Assembly: GCF_900101125.1 (NCBI RefSeq) | Contig: NZ_FNFL01000001.1 | Location: forward strand, 682,001 to 746,000 | Reading direction: 5' to 3' | DNA: 64,000 bases | Source: Sediminibacillus albus | Lineage (GTDB): Bacteria > Bacillota > Bacilli > Bacillales > Amphibacillaceae | Shown here: positions 35,495 through 44,419 of the stretch, in pieces | Layout: each line of letters opens with the position of its first letter | Numbering within the stretch: the stretch's first letter is position 1 | Notes under the pieces: generated by a model | Databases searched by the model: none | What the model was told of the DNA's origin: nothing | What the model saw: only the letters and a program-made list of their open reading frames with translations | Program-made: the position numbers and the translations under genes

Positions 35495-36334
35495 CTAGAT
35501 CTTCGTACGAAGTTCCCAAAGCTCAGGAAAAAAGTACTGATCTAGTACTTTCTTCAAGTATCCTACACCAGATGAACCACCTGTTCCAGTCTTATGCCCT
35601 ATAATTCTTTCGACTGTTTTCATATGCCGAAAGCGCCACTGCTGGAACGAATCCTCAATGTCCACCAATTTTTCTGCCAGCTCATATAACTGCCAATAGC
35701 GATCAACGTTTTGATATACTTCCAGCCAGGCTGCTTCCACAGAAGCGTCCGGTTTATATGGGGCGGCGACATCTCTGTCTACGATTGCAGGGTCAATCGG
35801 AAATCCTGCTTGACTTAGTGCCTTTATCGCTGCATCGTACAAGCCTGGAGCATGATATGCCTCCTTCAGCTGGCTAAGTATTTCTGGGTCTTTCTGATAT
35901 ATTTTTAACACGTGCGGCGTCTTATAGCCGAGAGCAAATTCAATCAATCGATATTGATAGGATTGAAACCCAGATGCTTGCCCTAAATGATCGCGAAATT
36001 CCATATATTCACTTGGAGTCAAGGTGGATAGCACATCCCAGGCATGAATAATTTGGTTTTGGATAGTGGTTACTCTGGCCAACATCTTAAACGCATTTGG
36101 CAAGTCGCCATTGTTTATTGAAGCTATCGCTGCTTTTACTTCATGTAAAATCAACTTCATCCACAGCTCGCTGACCTGGTGGATAATAACGAACAGCATT
36201 TCATCATGGTGATCAGACAGGCGTTTTTGACTCGATAACAGTTGGTCCAAGTTCAAATAATCCCCATAGGTCATTTTTTCTAAAAAATCTGTATGAATAT
36301 TCCTCTCTGTTGAAAAGCTTTTATGACCAGTCAT
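35495..36334 (-). CDS. kynA: Tryptophan 2,3-dioxygenase
   Basis: Haem enzyme that opens the indole ring of L-tryptophan to N-formylkynurenine. The 279-residue protein shows the substrate and haem region [18 protein letters not shown], the [23 protein letters not shown] block whose His is the expected proximal ligand, and the conserved YLKK that follows. The ATG at 36334 follows a GAGGAGGAG site and gives the normal length; six upstream codons are open. Last of three kyn genes, 24 bases after kynB. Confidence 0.96.
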   Translation of the reverse strand: MTGHKSFSTERNIHTDFLEKMTYGDYLNLDQLLSSQKRLSDHHDEMLFVIIHQVSELWMKLILHEVKAAIASINNGDLPNAFKMLARVTTIQNQIIHAWDVLSTLTPSEYMEFRDHLGQASGFQSYQYRLIEFALGYKTPHVLKIYQKDPEILSQLKEAYHAPGLYDAAIKALSQAGFPIDPAIVDRDVAAPYKPDASVEAAWLEVYQNVDRYWQLYELAEKLVDIEDSFQQWRFRHMKTVERIIGHKTGTGGSSGVGYLKKVLDQYFFPELWELRTKI

Positions 36335-36358
36335 GTAAACTCTCCTCCTCATTTGCCC

Positions 36359-36991
36359 TTATAATCGCCGGATCACAGCACGGACCGGACTGCCATCCGC
36401 ATCCTGAAGCGCCAGCGGCAGAGCAATCAGTTCATAATCTCCACAAGCGACTTGATCAAGCATTAAATTTTCAAGTATATGGATGCCTTCGGTATTTAAC
36501 GCATGATGAACCTGAAGATCTTTGCTTTCTGCCGAATCAACGGAGGGCATATCAACACCAAGCAGCCGCACGCCTTTATCTGCCAAAAACGGCGCGATAT
36601 TTGGATCAAGCACAGGCATTTCCCCTGGAAACCTTGTCGGATCATTCGGCAATGAAGTATGTAACAATAGCCGTTCAACTCGATCTATAGCAAATGAAGC
36701 TAGATATTCAGCATCAATGCTATTTTTTCCGGAGACGTCGATAATTTTTGCCGGCCCAATATAAATGGTTATATCTAAATCATTTACCTTTTTCCCCTTG
36801 TTATCAAAATGGAACGGAGCATCAATATGGGTGCCTGTGTGACAGCTGGAAGAAAACTGGCCTATATTAACAGAGCCCGTCTGGTCCTTGGAAAAAGTCA
36901 ATTGATAAGAGAATGGTTCATCCCCAGGCCAATGGGCGATATCATTCGTCAGTGGCTGGGAAATATCAATCCATTCCTTGTTATCGTTCAT
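36359..36991 (-). CDS. kynB: Kynurenine formamidase
   Basis: Hydrolyses N-formylkynurenine to kynurenine and formate. The 210-residue cyclase-like protein has the zinc motif [12 protein letters not shown] (His51, His55, Asp57, His61) and the family start [15 protein letters not shown]. It overlaps the kynU stop by four bases (ATGA), so translation is coupled. Context and motif together make the assignment firm. Confidence 0.95.
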   Translation of the reverse strand: MNDNKEWIDISQPLTNDIAHWPGDEPFSYQLTFSKDQTGSVNIGQFSSSCHTGTHIDAPFHFDNKGKKVNDLDITIYIGPAKIIDVSGKNSIDAEYLASFAIDRVERLLLHTSLPNDPTRFPGEMPVLDPNIAPFLADKGVRLLGVDMPSVDSAESKDLQVHHALNTEGIHILENLMLDQVACGDYELIALPLALQDADGSPVRAVIRRL

Positions 36992-38274
36992 GCCACCACT
37001 CCTCGTTTATTTTCATATTGTTTATACAGTTCTTTCTCCATAATGGTTTTTAATTTCTGAACGACGAGCCACACTTCTTCGAATGTGTTGTATAATGCTA
37101 CAGGAGCTAGACGGATGCCTCTTGGCGCCCGAAAATCCGGAATCACTCCTGCATCCTTTAATGCCTTGCAAATTCGTACAGCCTCTTTATGCTCAATAAA
37201 CACGTGGCCGCCGCGAGCCTGATGATCGGCTGGATTTGCCGCAGAAAACCCATAGCCCTCTAGTTCATGGGAGATAAGCTTTAATAAATAATCGGTAAGC
37301 TGCAAGGACTTTTCGCGGATACAGTCAATGCCAGCTTCTGAAAACATTTCCAGAGAACCAATCAGCGGTGCCATACTTAACACATGTGGTGTACCAATTT
37401 GATAGGCTCCCGCATCTACCGCCGGGGTAAGCTCATGCTCCATATCAAACTGCTTGTTTTTATCGGAACTAAACCATCCAGCTAGACCTGGCTCGTTGCC
37501 AAAGTGCCTGCGATGAACATAAAGGCCGCCTACACTTCCTGGACCGCCGTTCAAATGCTTGTAGGTACACCAAAAAGCGAAATCGACATTCCACTCACTT
37601 AACTTATGCGGCACAGCCCCAATCGAATGACATAAATCAAAACCAATCAGGATACCTCGTTTATGCGCTTCCGCGGTAAGCCGCTCAATGTCCAGAATCT
37701 GGCCGCTGCGATAAAGCACACTAGGCAAAACGATTAACGCCACGTCTTCTGTCATTCTGGCAATGATGTCACCTTCCTCAAGCATATTTCCATCCCTGCT
37801 TTTCACTTGTACCAGTTCTTCATCCGGAATAAGATTTTTTTGTTTTATCTGGCTTTTTAATGCATAGATATCCGAAGGAAAGTTCAATTCATCCGCTAAT
37901 ATTTTTGTTTTATCACCTTGGGGATGATAAAAGGACGAAACAAGCTGATGTAAATTCACTGTGGTCGACCCGCTAACCACCACTTCTTCCGGACTTGCAC
38001 CAATTAATGGCGCTGTCTGCCTTGCCAATGATTCGGACAGGTAAAACCAAGGATGCTCCCCAGTTGTCCAGCCATCGATGCCATATCGCTTCCAAGACTC
38101 CACTAAATGATGCAAAGCAGCTTCTGCCCGTTTGGAAAGCAACCCTAATGAATTACCGTCAAAATAAATAACATCCTCTTTTATATAAAACTCCTGGCGA
38201 AAATGGCTTAAATTGTCCATTTGATCCTTCTGTAATGCATATTCCCGGCTCCATTGATCAATTTTCCCCTTCAT
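36988..38274 (-). CDS. kynU: Kynureninase
   Basis: PLP enzyme that cleaves kynurenine to anthranilate and alanine. The product is 428 residues from the ATG at 38274 (AAGGAG site), the usual family length; 33 further codons upstream are open but cover the promoter. The PLP lysine lies in [16 protein letters not shown] and the cofactor region includes [12 protein letters not shown] and GFDLCHSIG. First gene of the operon kynU-kynB-kynA. The product anthranilate could feed tryptophan synthesis or be excreted; no anthranilate dioxygenase is in view. Confidence 0.96.
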   Translation of the reverse strand: MKGKIDQWSREYALQKDQMDNLSHFRQEFYIKEDVIYFDGNSLGLLSKRAEAALHHLVESWKRYGIDGWTTGEHPWFYLSESLARQTAPLIGASPEEVVVSGSTTVNLHQLVSSFYHPQGDKTKILADELNFPSDIYALKSQIKQKNLIPDEELVQVKSRDGNMLEEGDIIARMTEDVALIVLPSVLYRSGQILDIERLTAEAHKRGILIGFDLCHSIGAVPHKLSEWNVDFAFWCTYKHLNGGPGSVGGLYVHRRHFGNEPGLAGWFSSDKNKQFDMEHELTPAVDAGAYQIGTPHVLSMAPLIGSLEMFSEAGIDCIREKSLQLTDYLLKLISHELEGYGFSAANPADHQARGGHVFIEHKEAVRICKALKDAGVIPDFRAPRGIRLAPVALYNTFEEVWLVVQKLKTIMEKELYKQYENKRGVVA

Positions 38275-38301
38275 AACGCCCCGCTCCTTTTTCAACATTC
38301 T

Positions 38302-38341
38302 GTCAATTTGACTATATATTTTCATACGTTGACTGTCAACG
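38302..38341. promoter_or_regulatory. Two related palindromes over the kynU promoter
   Basis: CGTTGACTGTCAACG (38327-38341) covers the -35 box and GTCAATTTGAC (38302-38312) covers the end of the -10 box and the start point. Both have GTCAA/TTGAC arms. This is a candidate operator pair for an unknown tryptophan- or kynurenine-responsive regulator, which is not encoded next to the operon. Confidence 0.5.
38311..38339 (-). promoter_or_regulatory. SigA promoter of the kyn operon
   Basis: Minus-strand TTGACA (38334-38339), 17-base spacer, TATAGT (38311-38316); start codon 37 bases after the -10 box. Confidence 0.8.
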
Positions 38342-38751
38342 AGGCTTCTCTTCTCCTCCGCTGGGATAAACAATGCTTATGATTATATTTCACTAGTTCC
38401 AGGATGCTAGACAGTTCAATCCTTCAAGGCGACGCAGCGGTAAACATCGAGCTCTATATTCCCCACTTGAATATGCTAAAGCATTCAGCAACAGATACTG
38501 GGGATAGGAACAGACATGACCGTGCTGATTGGGTGGCTAAAATAAAATGATTTTTCGCCATACGCAGTCCCCTGGTCTCGAGCTTTCCAGAAGTCAAGGA
38601 AGTACTGCATTTTTTAATAACCAGGAAATATGATGTATGCTTCCTATAAAATTTGTCTATCCCTTTACTATTGAGTCTATATCTGTTGTGATTGGTGTAA
38701 CATTATTTCCGTGGGCACGTCTAATTAACAAAAGTTACTGGAGGTCATGCG
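38342..38751. other. 410-base gap between divergent kynU and lipoprotein gene
   Basis: No gene, RNA motif or repeat recognised. It must contain the promoter of the plus-strand lipoprotein gene, but no convincing -35/-10 pair stands out. No T-box or tryptophan leader peptide was seen. Confidence 0.4.
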
Positions 38752-39219
38752 ATGAAGAAGATATTGTTCCTGTCTTTGTTTTTTGTAATAATAGCAGCTG
38801 GATGCGGTACAGGGAATGACCCGAATGAGGAGGCAGAAGAAGTGAACGGAGATGGCAAAGGAATTAATGAAGGAGTAATAGCCGGAAGCCTTGAAGAGCA
38901 AAGCCCATTGACATACCAATACCGGGTAAGCAACCAGACGGAGAACGAAGTGAAGCACGAATTCTCCAGTTCTCAACGATTTGATTATTCAATAGCCGAT
39001 TCATCAGGAGAACAGGTTTTCTTGCTTTCCAGTGTCACTTCCTACATTCAAGTGATGGGAGAAGAAATAATAGAACCGGGTGGAGAACTTGTTTATGATA
39101 TTGATTTACAGGAACGGGATTTGCCTCCAGGCAAATATGTACTAACCGCCTGGCTGACCCCTACAGACGGAAAAAAGTACGAGGTAAAACAAGAGTTTAC
39201 CGTCTCTGAAGGCGAATAG
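38752..39219 (+). CDS. BsuPI-like domain lipoprotein
   Basis: A 155-residue exported lipoprotein: signal peptide MKKILFLSLFFVIIAAG with lipobox Cys18, then an acidic linker (about 20-45), then an immunoglobulin-like domain resembling the BsuPI intracellular proteinase inhibitor family (YQYRVSNQTENEVKHEFSS, then FDYSIADSSGEQV and GKYVLTAWLTP). Membrane-anchored BsuPI-domain proteins are common in Bacillaceae; the function is unproven, and inhibition of a protease is only a suggestion. GGAGG site 7 bases before the ATG; terminator directly downstream. Confidence 0.8.
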   Translation: MKKILFLSLFFVIIAAGCGTGNDPNEEAEEVNGDGKGINEGVIAGSLEEQSPLTYQYRVSNQTENEVKHEFSSSQRFDYSIADSSGEQVFLLSSVTSYIQVMGEEIIEPGGELVYDIDLQERDLPPGKYVLTAWLTPTDGKKYEVKQEFTVSEGE

Positions 39220-39231
39220 CAAGTCCGGATA

Positions 39232-39262
39232 AAGGCCTTCCACGCAAGCGGGAAGGCCTTTT
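39232..39262. terminator. Bidirectional terminator between lipoprotein and acetyltransferase genes
   Basis: Ten-base-pair perfect stem AAGGCCTTCC (39232-39241) with 39251-39260, followed by TTGTTT on the plus strand. It serves mainly the plus-strand lipoprotein gene and possibly the convergent gene. Confidence 0.82.
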
Positions 39263-39267
39263 GTTTA

Positions 39268-39825
39268 TCACGTTTTCGCATAAATACATGTATCTGTAAG
39301 ATGCTGTCCATCTGCTGACAAATCATCATTCCTTAATATCCCTTCTAACGCAAATTCTAACTTTTCTGGTATCGCACGGCTTTTTAAGTTTTTCGCCTCA
39401 CACCTTATTTCTACTCTTTGGCACTTCAAATCGGACAAAGCAAACTGAGTCAATTTGTTAACTGCTTCTGTCATATAGCCATAGCCGCTATATGTGGTGT
39501 GAATCCAATATCCTATTTCGCATTTCGGAACATTCCAATCAATATTATGGAATCCGGATGATCCGATAAATGCGTTCGTCTCCTTATGAAATAACAGATA
39601 TCGGAGGTTAACCCTATTTATAAAGCTACTATAAGCTTCTCGGCAGTTAATCTCTGAATCTTCAACTGTAGGGATTCTCTGGGCAAAGGGCATCCAAGGC
39701 CTTAATTCTTGGATAGACGCCTTGACTGCATCATTGACTGCCTTCCCATCCCCTGATTCAGGCCTTCTCAATAATAATCTTTCTGTTTCTAGTACAGCAG
39801 GAATTTCATATAAAATCGGATTCAA
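39268..39825 (-). CDS. RimJ/RimL-like GNAT acetyltransferase under T-box control
   Basis: A 185-residue acetyltransferase with the RimL start pattern ETERLLLRRPESGDG and the CoA-binding region YSGYGYMTEAV near residue 112. The second CoA motif is partly changed: NLKSRAIPEKLEFALEG where NxxSxxVxEKxGFxxEG is usual. I chose TTG at 39825, behind GGGAGG, which matches the family start LNPILYEIP; eight upstream codons are also open. It is the only gene between the T-box leader and a terminator, so its expression should respond to uncharged tRNA. The substrate is unknown. Confidence 0.8.
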   Translation of the reverse strand: MNPILYEIPAVLETERLLLRRPESGDGKAVNDAVKASIQELRPWMPFAQRIPTVEDSEINCREAYSSFINRVNLRYLLFHKETNAFIGSSGFHNIDWNVPKCEIGYWIHTTYSGYGYMTEAVNKLTQFALSDLKCQRVEIRCEAKNLKSRAIPEKLEFALEGILRNDDLSADGQHLTDTCIYAKT

Positions 39826-39879
39826 GTTTGGCCGCCTCCCTTCCATCATCTGTTGGTTCTCTTTAAAATAGCTTAAAAC

Positions 39880-40164
39880 GAAAAAACTCCCGCCCCCCCA
39901 AGATTTCTAACATCTTGAGGACGAGAGTTATCACTAGCGCGGTACCACCTCAGTTTGCTGATACGTCACCGCACCAACCTTATCGGGTACATAGCATACC
40001 CTGTCCCTATAACGGGAGAACCCGTCTTGCAGCTTTGCAAAGCACTGCAAACAAGCTCCAAGCCTTTCTTCATTAAGGTGGTTGCTGCTCCATTTCAGCA
40101 GCAGGAGCTCTCTGCAAACAACCATTCCTTAACTACTCTTCTCTTCATCGCCGGATTATTAATT
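39880..40164 (-). ncRNA. T-box leader RNA
   Basis: A complete T-box riboswitch on the minus strand. It has the AGTAG loop-E motif, AGAGAG with apical loop GCTGCTGAAA, the hallmark GAGGTGGTACCGCG (39937-39950 region), and a terminator (arms around 39890-39930) ending in six T residues. The stem I upper helix is TTAAGG/CCTTAA. By alignment of the specifier loop the codon is most likely GAA (40066-40068, Glu), but a shift could give AAG or AAA (Lys). The TGGT bulge fits a tRNA with discriminator A. It controls the acetyltransferase gene at 39268-39825. Confidence 0.93.
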
Positions 40165-40170
40165 TTTACT

Positions 40171-40199
40171 ATAATAAGAAATATTTTCTGAATTGTCAA
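40171..40199 (-). promoter_or_regulatory. SigA promoter of the T-box transcript
   Basis: Minus-strand TTGACA (40194-40199), 17-base spacer, TATTAT (40171-40176), just before the T-box 5' end. Confidence 0.82.
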
Positions 40200-40221
40200 T
40201 CGCTTATTTACTTGCGGGAAA

Positions 40222-40782
40222 CTATCGATCAATTTCTTTCAGGACCTTTGCCGGGTTACCGCCCACCACTACATTTTCTGGTACATCCTTGACCACGACA
40301 GCACCAGAGGCGATTACCACATTGTTGCCAATCGTAACCCCTGGATTAATGATCGACCTGCCGCCAATCCAAACGTTATCTCCAATAGTTACAGGTTTGC
40401 CGAATTCTGCACCGGAATTCCGTTCTACCGGATTGATCGGGTGTGTAGCAGTGTATATATGTACTCCCGGTGCCAGCATACAATTATCACCTATTCGCAC
40501 TTCGCAAGCATCTAAAATAGTACAGTCGAAATTGGCATAGAAGTTTTCCCCTATGTGTATGTTATAGCCATAATCGCAGCGGAAGACGGGTTCCACGAAT
40601 AGCTTGCCGCCGGTCGATCCAAATAGTTCCTTTAAAAGTTTGGTACGCTGTACTGTTTCTGTTTCTCTCGTTTGATTAAATTGTCTAGTTAGCTGGCGGG
40701 CATATTTACGTTCATCTGCCAATTGCGGGTCCCCGGCAAAATATAGGTTACCATTAATCATTTTTTCTTTTTCTGTCGGCAT
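40222..40782 (-). CDS. maa: Maltose O-acetyltransferase-like enzyme
   Basis: A 186-residue hexapeptide-repeat acyltransferase of the NodL/LacA/Maa group. The N-terminal Mac domain ([21 protein letters not shown]) and the left-handed beta-helix with repeats such as [31 protein letters not shown] are clear. The catalytic histidine is in YTATHPI. It transfers acetyl from acetyl-CoA to a sugar hydroxyl, probably to detoxify excess sugar. Monocistronic as far as can be seen. Confidence 0.88.
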   Translation of the reverse strand: MPTEKEKMINGNLYFAGDPQLADERKYARQLTRQFNQTRETETVQRTKLLKELFGSTGGKLFVEPVFRCDYGYNIHIGENFYANFDCTILDACEVRIGDNCMLAPGVHIYTATHPINPVERNSGAEFGKPVTIGDNVWIGGRSIINPGVTIGNNVVIASGAVVVKDVPENVVVGGNPAKVLKEIDR

Positions 40783-40863
40783 ATACGCACTTCCTTTTAT
40801 AGTAGTAATAAGAATTGCAATGCTTTTAGCACCGTTTGATGATTTCCTATATCAATTAACATA

Positions 40864-40908
40864 CGTTAAAAAGCTGGAAGTAGCAATAGTCATTCCTCTT
40901 CCAGCTTT
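40864..40908 (-). terminator. Terminator after the M20 peptidase gene
   Basis: Eleven-base-pair stem (40870-40880 with 40898-40908) followed on the minus strand by a T run (TTTTTAACG). Confidence 0.75.
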
Positions 40909-40949
40909 AATATCCTGCCGATCATAACGACAATAGCTGCATCCTCCTG

Positions 40950-42110
40950 TTATTGTTCTTTGTTACGGTTATTTGTCAATAACTCAATCGATCTTGCCAA
41001 TAAGGCTGTCCGTTTAGGGAATGTCTTTAAATCAACGTATTCCTCTGTCAAGCTATGGGAAAACTCTCCTAATGGCCCCATGCCATCTACGGTTGGAACT
41101 CCTTCATCTGCTGTATAGGCAGCATCGGAAGCCCCTCCGGTACTTTCGTCTTTAACGGACATTCCCAATTCTTTTCCGGCAGCTCTAATCACCTCGAGAA
41201 GTTTTTCTGTTTCTTCCGTTTTTTCCATCGGCGGCTGAGCCATGCCGCCTTCTATTTTTGTAGAAGTACCTTCGACAATATCCTGATCAGCAATATCCGA
41301 TATTTCCTTGGTGACTTCCTTCGCCTGCTGTTTATCCTTCACTCTTACATCTACTTTAGCATCTGCATCAGGGGGAACCGTGTTACTGGACGTTCCGCCA
41401 TTAAAAAGTCCGACGTTGACAGACAAACCTTCTTCATAATTATTTAAATCCTGTAACTTGATGACTTTGTGGGAAAGTTCGTTAATCGCACTTCTACCCA
41501 GTTCCGGCTCCACCCCTGCATGGGCGCCTTTGCCTTCTACTTCAAGATCGAATCTGCCCACACCCTTGCGTTGCGAAACAACCGCATCCCCGGGGCGGCC
41601 CGATTCCACCACAAGGGAAAAGTGTTTATTATTGGCTGCTTTTTTAATTAATGGCTTGGAAGTAGGCGATCCTATTTCTTCATCACTATTAAAAATGACA
41701 TGGACATTTTTATATGCATGCGATCCACTTTCTTTCAACGCTTTTAGCGCATAAAGAACAGATACGTGGCTCGCTTTTTCATCACTCACTCCAGGTCCAT
41801 AAGCTTTGTCGTCTATTATTTCAAATGGCCGTTCTTGTGCCGTTCCAGCCGGAAACACTGTATCCATATGGGCGACAATCAGGATTTTAGGATCACTTCC
41901 CCTATCTGCCTTCACTTCCAAATTATTTCCGTGTTCTTTTTCCCTGTGAATGTGTACATACATGCCTAGCTCTTCAAACTTATCTTTGAGAAGGTTGCCA
42001 ATCGAGTCAACACCTTTTTTATCATAGGTGTTACTATCCGTATTAACGAGTTGCTCAAGCATATCTTTCATTTCCGGCATCTGTGCTTCCAGACGTTTTT
42101 CTAAATCCAT
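40950..42110 (-). CDS. M20 family metallopeptidase (carboxypeptidase G2-like)
   Basis: A 386-residue dizinc hydrolase. Visible ligands are His and Asp in VAHMDTVFP, the bridging Asp in YGPGVSDEKAS, the catalytic base and ligand in FNSDEEIGS, and the last His in GEFSHSLTEEY. The dimerisation domain lies around residues 190-300. Related enzymes remove C-terminal glutamate from folates or split dipeptides and acylated amino acids. The start ATG at 42110 follows AAGGAGG. No neighbour suggests the substrate. Confidence 0.87.
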   Translation of the reverse strand: MDLEKRLEAQMPEMKDMLEQLVNTDSNTYDKKGVDSIGNLLKDKFEELGMYVHIHREKEHGNNLEVKADRGSDPKILIVAHMDTVFPAGTAQERPFEIIDDKAYGPGVSDEKASHVSVLYALKALKESGSHAYKNVHVIFNSDEEIGSPTSKPLIKKAANNKHFSLVVESGRPGDAVVSQRKGVGRFDLEVEGKGAHAGVEPELGRSAINELSHKVIKLQDLNNYEEGLSVNVGLFNGGTSSNTVPPDADAKVDVRVKDKQQAKEVTKEISDIADQDIVEGTSTKIEGGMAQPPMEKTEETEKLLEVIRAAGKELGMSVKDESTGGASDAAYTADEGVPTVDGMGPLGEFSHSLTEEYVDLKTFPKRTALLARSIELLTNNRNKEQ

Positions 42111-42346
42111 AACCTTAAAAAAACCTCCTTATCGTCTTCTACTCTACCTATTCCCACTTGTGGAACAATGACACCTGAAATATCGACAGAAGGAATGGTT
42201 AAAAAGAACCCCATTGCAAAAAGCACCCATGCAAAGTATTAGGTGCTAATTCACATTTTACTCACTGGGTGTATCGGATTAGTTTCCTGCAGAAAAACAA
42301 CAGGGGAGATAAGAAGAGGAGGAACTGCTCGTGTTACCGAAGATAG

Positions 42347-42871
42347 TTAGGTATTTAGCTTTTCAGGCAAACGATCAATCTTCCTGTCAAGCGCTTCAAT
42401 TAACGCAAGCTCTTTTTTCCTGTCAATATTGCGGTAGTGATGCGAATCTCCTGGTTGTTTATCCTTCTCATCGGCTAAATGGATCACCTTTTGCAGTGCT
42501 TTTAATTCAAATTCTCCTTCTGGAAGAGCGGACTCGGTATGAAATAAGACCGCATGGGCAATTTCCTTGGCGGCCTGCTTATCTTCTCCCAGCCGGACCA
42601 ACAATTTATGTGCCCGCTCAGCTCCTTTAATCGGATGGATATCGTAGGCACGGTACAATTGATAATCCCACTCGCCATCTTTATACCATTGATAATGCCC
42701 AATATCATGCAGGAAACCTGCTTTCGCAGCCCAATCAGAATTTACGTTATACGCTCCGGCTAGATGGAAGGCATGGTAGGCAACGGAAATAGCATGAGCC
42801 ATTCCTGATCTTCTGACGTATTTTTGAGTAATTGGATGTTGATAAATCTTTTTCATAGTGACTGTTCTCAT
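42347..42871 (-). CDS. HD-domain phosphohydrolase
   Basis: A 174-residue HD-superfamily protein with His in MAHAISVAYHAFH, the HD pair in GFLHDIGHYQW, and a later conserved HLADEKDK. HD proteins of this size usually hydrolyse nucleotides or small phosphate esters, with metal bound by the HD residues. Two adjacent ATG codons exist; the second (42871) is better spaced from AGGAGG. The substrate is not known. Confidence 0.82.
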   Translation of the reverse strand: MRTVTMKKIYQHPITQKYVRRSGMAHAISVAYHAFHLAGAYNVNSDWAAKAGFLHDIGHYQWYKDGEWDYQLYRAYDIHPIKGAERAHKLLVRLGEDKQAAKEIAHAVLFHTESALPEGEFELKALQKVIHLADEKDKQPGDSHHYRNIDRKKELALIEALDRKIDRLPEKLNT

Positions 42872-43067
42872 CATGATGCCTCCTCTTCTGTTAGTTTTAC
42901 AGTTAAATTATCGATATATTATCACCGATTTATGGCAAAAGCAATAACTTGGTAATCAATGGTGACAAACTATTTTTATTAACGACTCCGTTGTTACATC
43001 GTTAACCGTAATACTTTTTATTGAATTTTGTATACCCATTTCCCGCCAGCTCCAATCGTAACGCAAA

Positions 43068-43100
43068 ATAATAAAAGAATGCGGCTCAGTTGCCGCATTC
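43068..43100 (-). terminator. Terminator after the aldo/keto reductase gene
   Basis: Nine-base-pair stem GAATGCGGC (43077-43085) with 43092-43100, followed by TTTTATTATTTTG on the minus strand. Confidence 0.82.
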
Positions 43101-43113
43101 CTTAAAAGCTCAT

Positions 43114-44046
43114 TTAGCTAAAAATTTGGTCAATTGCTTGGATCTCCTTATCTGTCAGAGAGACGTCCAGTGTTTTTAAGTTATTAAGCACTTGCTCTGA
43201 ATTTTTAGCCCCTGGAATGATAGCATCGATAGCTTCCCTTGTTAGATACCAGGCAAGCACGACATGAGCAACTTCTACATGCTTAGCCTCAGCGATTTTC
43301 CGGACTTGCTCCACTTTTTCAAGGTTTTTTGCAAATGCATCTCCTTGAAAATGCGGCATATCTTTACGCAAATCATTAAATACCGTATCCTTTGTATATT
43401 TACCTGCAAGTAAGCCGGACGCAAGCGGGAAATAAGGAATAAACGAAATGTTTTGCGCTGCTGTATATGGCAGTAACTCTTTCTCTGCCTCTCGCTGCAG
43501 CAAGTTATATTGGCCCTGATACACATCGACATAACCGTCTTTATTTGCTTCCTTTAACTGGTCCATAGAGAAATTGGAAACACCGATGGATTTAATTTTC
43601 CCTTCGTCCTTCAACTGCTTCAAGGCACCGACAGCTTCATCCTTTGGAGTATCTTTATCCGGGAAATGGATGTAAAATAAATCGATATAATCGGTCTGCA
43701 GCCGTTTCAAGCTGCTTTCCACCGCTTGTTTTAAAAAGGCGGGTGAATTATCCATTACTGTCTCTCCGCCGGCAAATTTATGGGCGCCCTTTGTAGCAAG
43801 AACGACTTCACTGCGTTTTCCGGTTTCTTCGAGAACCTCTCCAATTAATTCCTCTGAACGTTCCGGACCATAGATGAATGCTGTATCCAACAAGGTGATT
43901 CCATTGTCTATCGCTGTCCGGACCAGATCCTTGCCTGCCTTTTCATCAAGATTAGGATACAAATTATGCCCGCCGACAGCATTGGTACCAAGCCCAATCG
44001 GATGAACAGAAATACTTGATTTTCCTAATTTCGTTTTCTTTTCCAT
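43114..44046 (-). CDS. Aldo/keto reductase
   Basis: A 310-residue NADPH-dependent oxidoreductase with a TIM-barrel fold. The catalytic tetrad is visible: Asp and Tyr in LLDTAFIYG, Lys in LATKGAH and His in YIHFPDKD. It has the family's IGVSNFS and the C-terminal cofactor segment [11 protein letters not shown]. Sequence places it with the YccK/IolS-type reductases of Bacillus. The natural substrate is unknown. A 52-residue small reading frame and a LacI gene lie upstream. Confidence 0.9.
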   Translation of the reverse strand: MEKKTKLGKSSISVHPIGLGTNAVGGHNLYPNLDEKAGKDLVRTAIDNGITLLDTAFIYGPERSEELIGEVLEETGKRSEVVLATKGAHKFAGGETVMDNSPAFLKQAVESSLKRLQTDYIDLFYIHFPDKDTPKDEAVGALKQLKDEGKIKSIGVSNFSMDQLKEANKDGYVDVYQGQYNLLQREAEKELLPYTAAQNISFIPYFPLASGLLAGKYTKDTVFNDLRKDMPHFQGDAFAKNLEKVEQVRKIAEAKHVEVAHVVLAWYLTREAIDAIIPGAKNSEQVLNNLKTLDVSLTDKEIQAIDQIFS

Positions 44047-44161
44047 ACACTACCAACTCCTCTCTATTTAGTTAGTATCATTACATATCAAGGGATTAAT
44101 TTAAACTAGAAAGCTCTACTCGATTAGATCCATTCCTCAGAAAAGTCATTATAAGCTCGCA

Positions 44162-44320
44162 TTAGTCAGTTCTGCCTCTGTCATCCTTTGTTGGTCCGCC
44201 ATTCCAATCAAAAAACTCGTCGATATCCATGAGGAAAACTGCTTTGTCTTTGATTACAAGTTTTGCTATGATAATTTCACATCCACATAAACCGATTAGT
44301 ACTAGAAAACCGCTTAACAT
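44162..44320 (-). CDS. Possible 52-residue small membrane protein
   Basis: Short reading frame starting MLSGFLVLIGLCGCEIIIAK, a single hydrophobic helix of about 20 residues, followed by a charged tail rich in Asp and Lys ending GRTD. An AAGGAG lies 12 bases before the ATG, rather far. It is between the aldo/keto reductase gene (same strand, 115 bases downstream) and the divergent LacI gene. I do not recognise a family. The sharp split into a membrane helix and polar tail supports a real gene, but homologues would be needed. Confidence 0.45.
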   Translation of the reverse strand: MLSGFLVLIGLCGCEIIIAKLVIKDKAVFLMDIDEFFDWNGGPTKDDRGRTD

Positions 44321-44364
44321 CCTGTCTTCACACTCCTTCTTTTTGTTAAGAAGAAAGTAATCTA

Positions 44365-44378
44365 TGAAACGCGTTTCA
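44365..44378. promoter_or_regulatory. Perfect 14-base palindrome (LacI/CcpA-type operator)
   Basis: TGAAACGCGTTTCA fits both the cre consensus and a LacI-family operator. It lies 41 bases before the LacI start and 45 bases before the small reading frame start on the other strand, so it could control both directions. Confidence 0.7.
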
Positions 44379-44419
44379 GGTCAAGACAGATATTTCATTA
44401 CTGGAAAGGATACACAAAA

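Noticed and set aside
38342-38751. Possible T-box or tryptophan leader ahead of kynU or the lipoprotein gene
   Set aside because: No GGTGGNACCGCG motif, no Trp-rich short frame and no terminator/antiterminator pair was found.
39934-40125. 63-codon minus-strand frame
   Set aside because: It is part of the T-box leader RNA; the structure explains the conservation.
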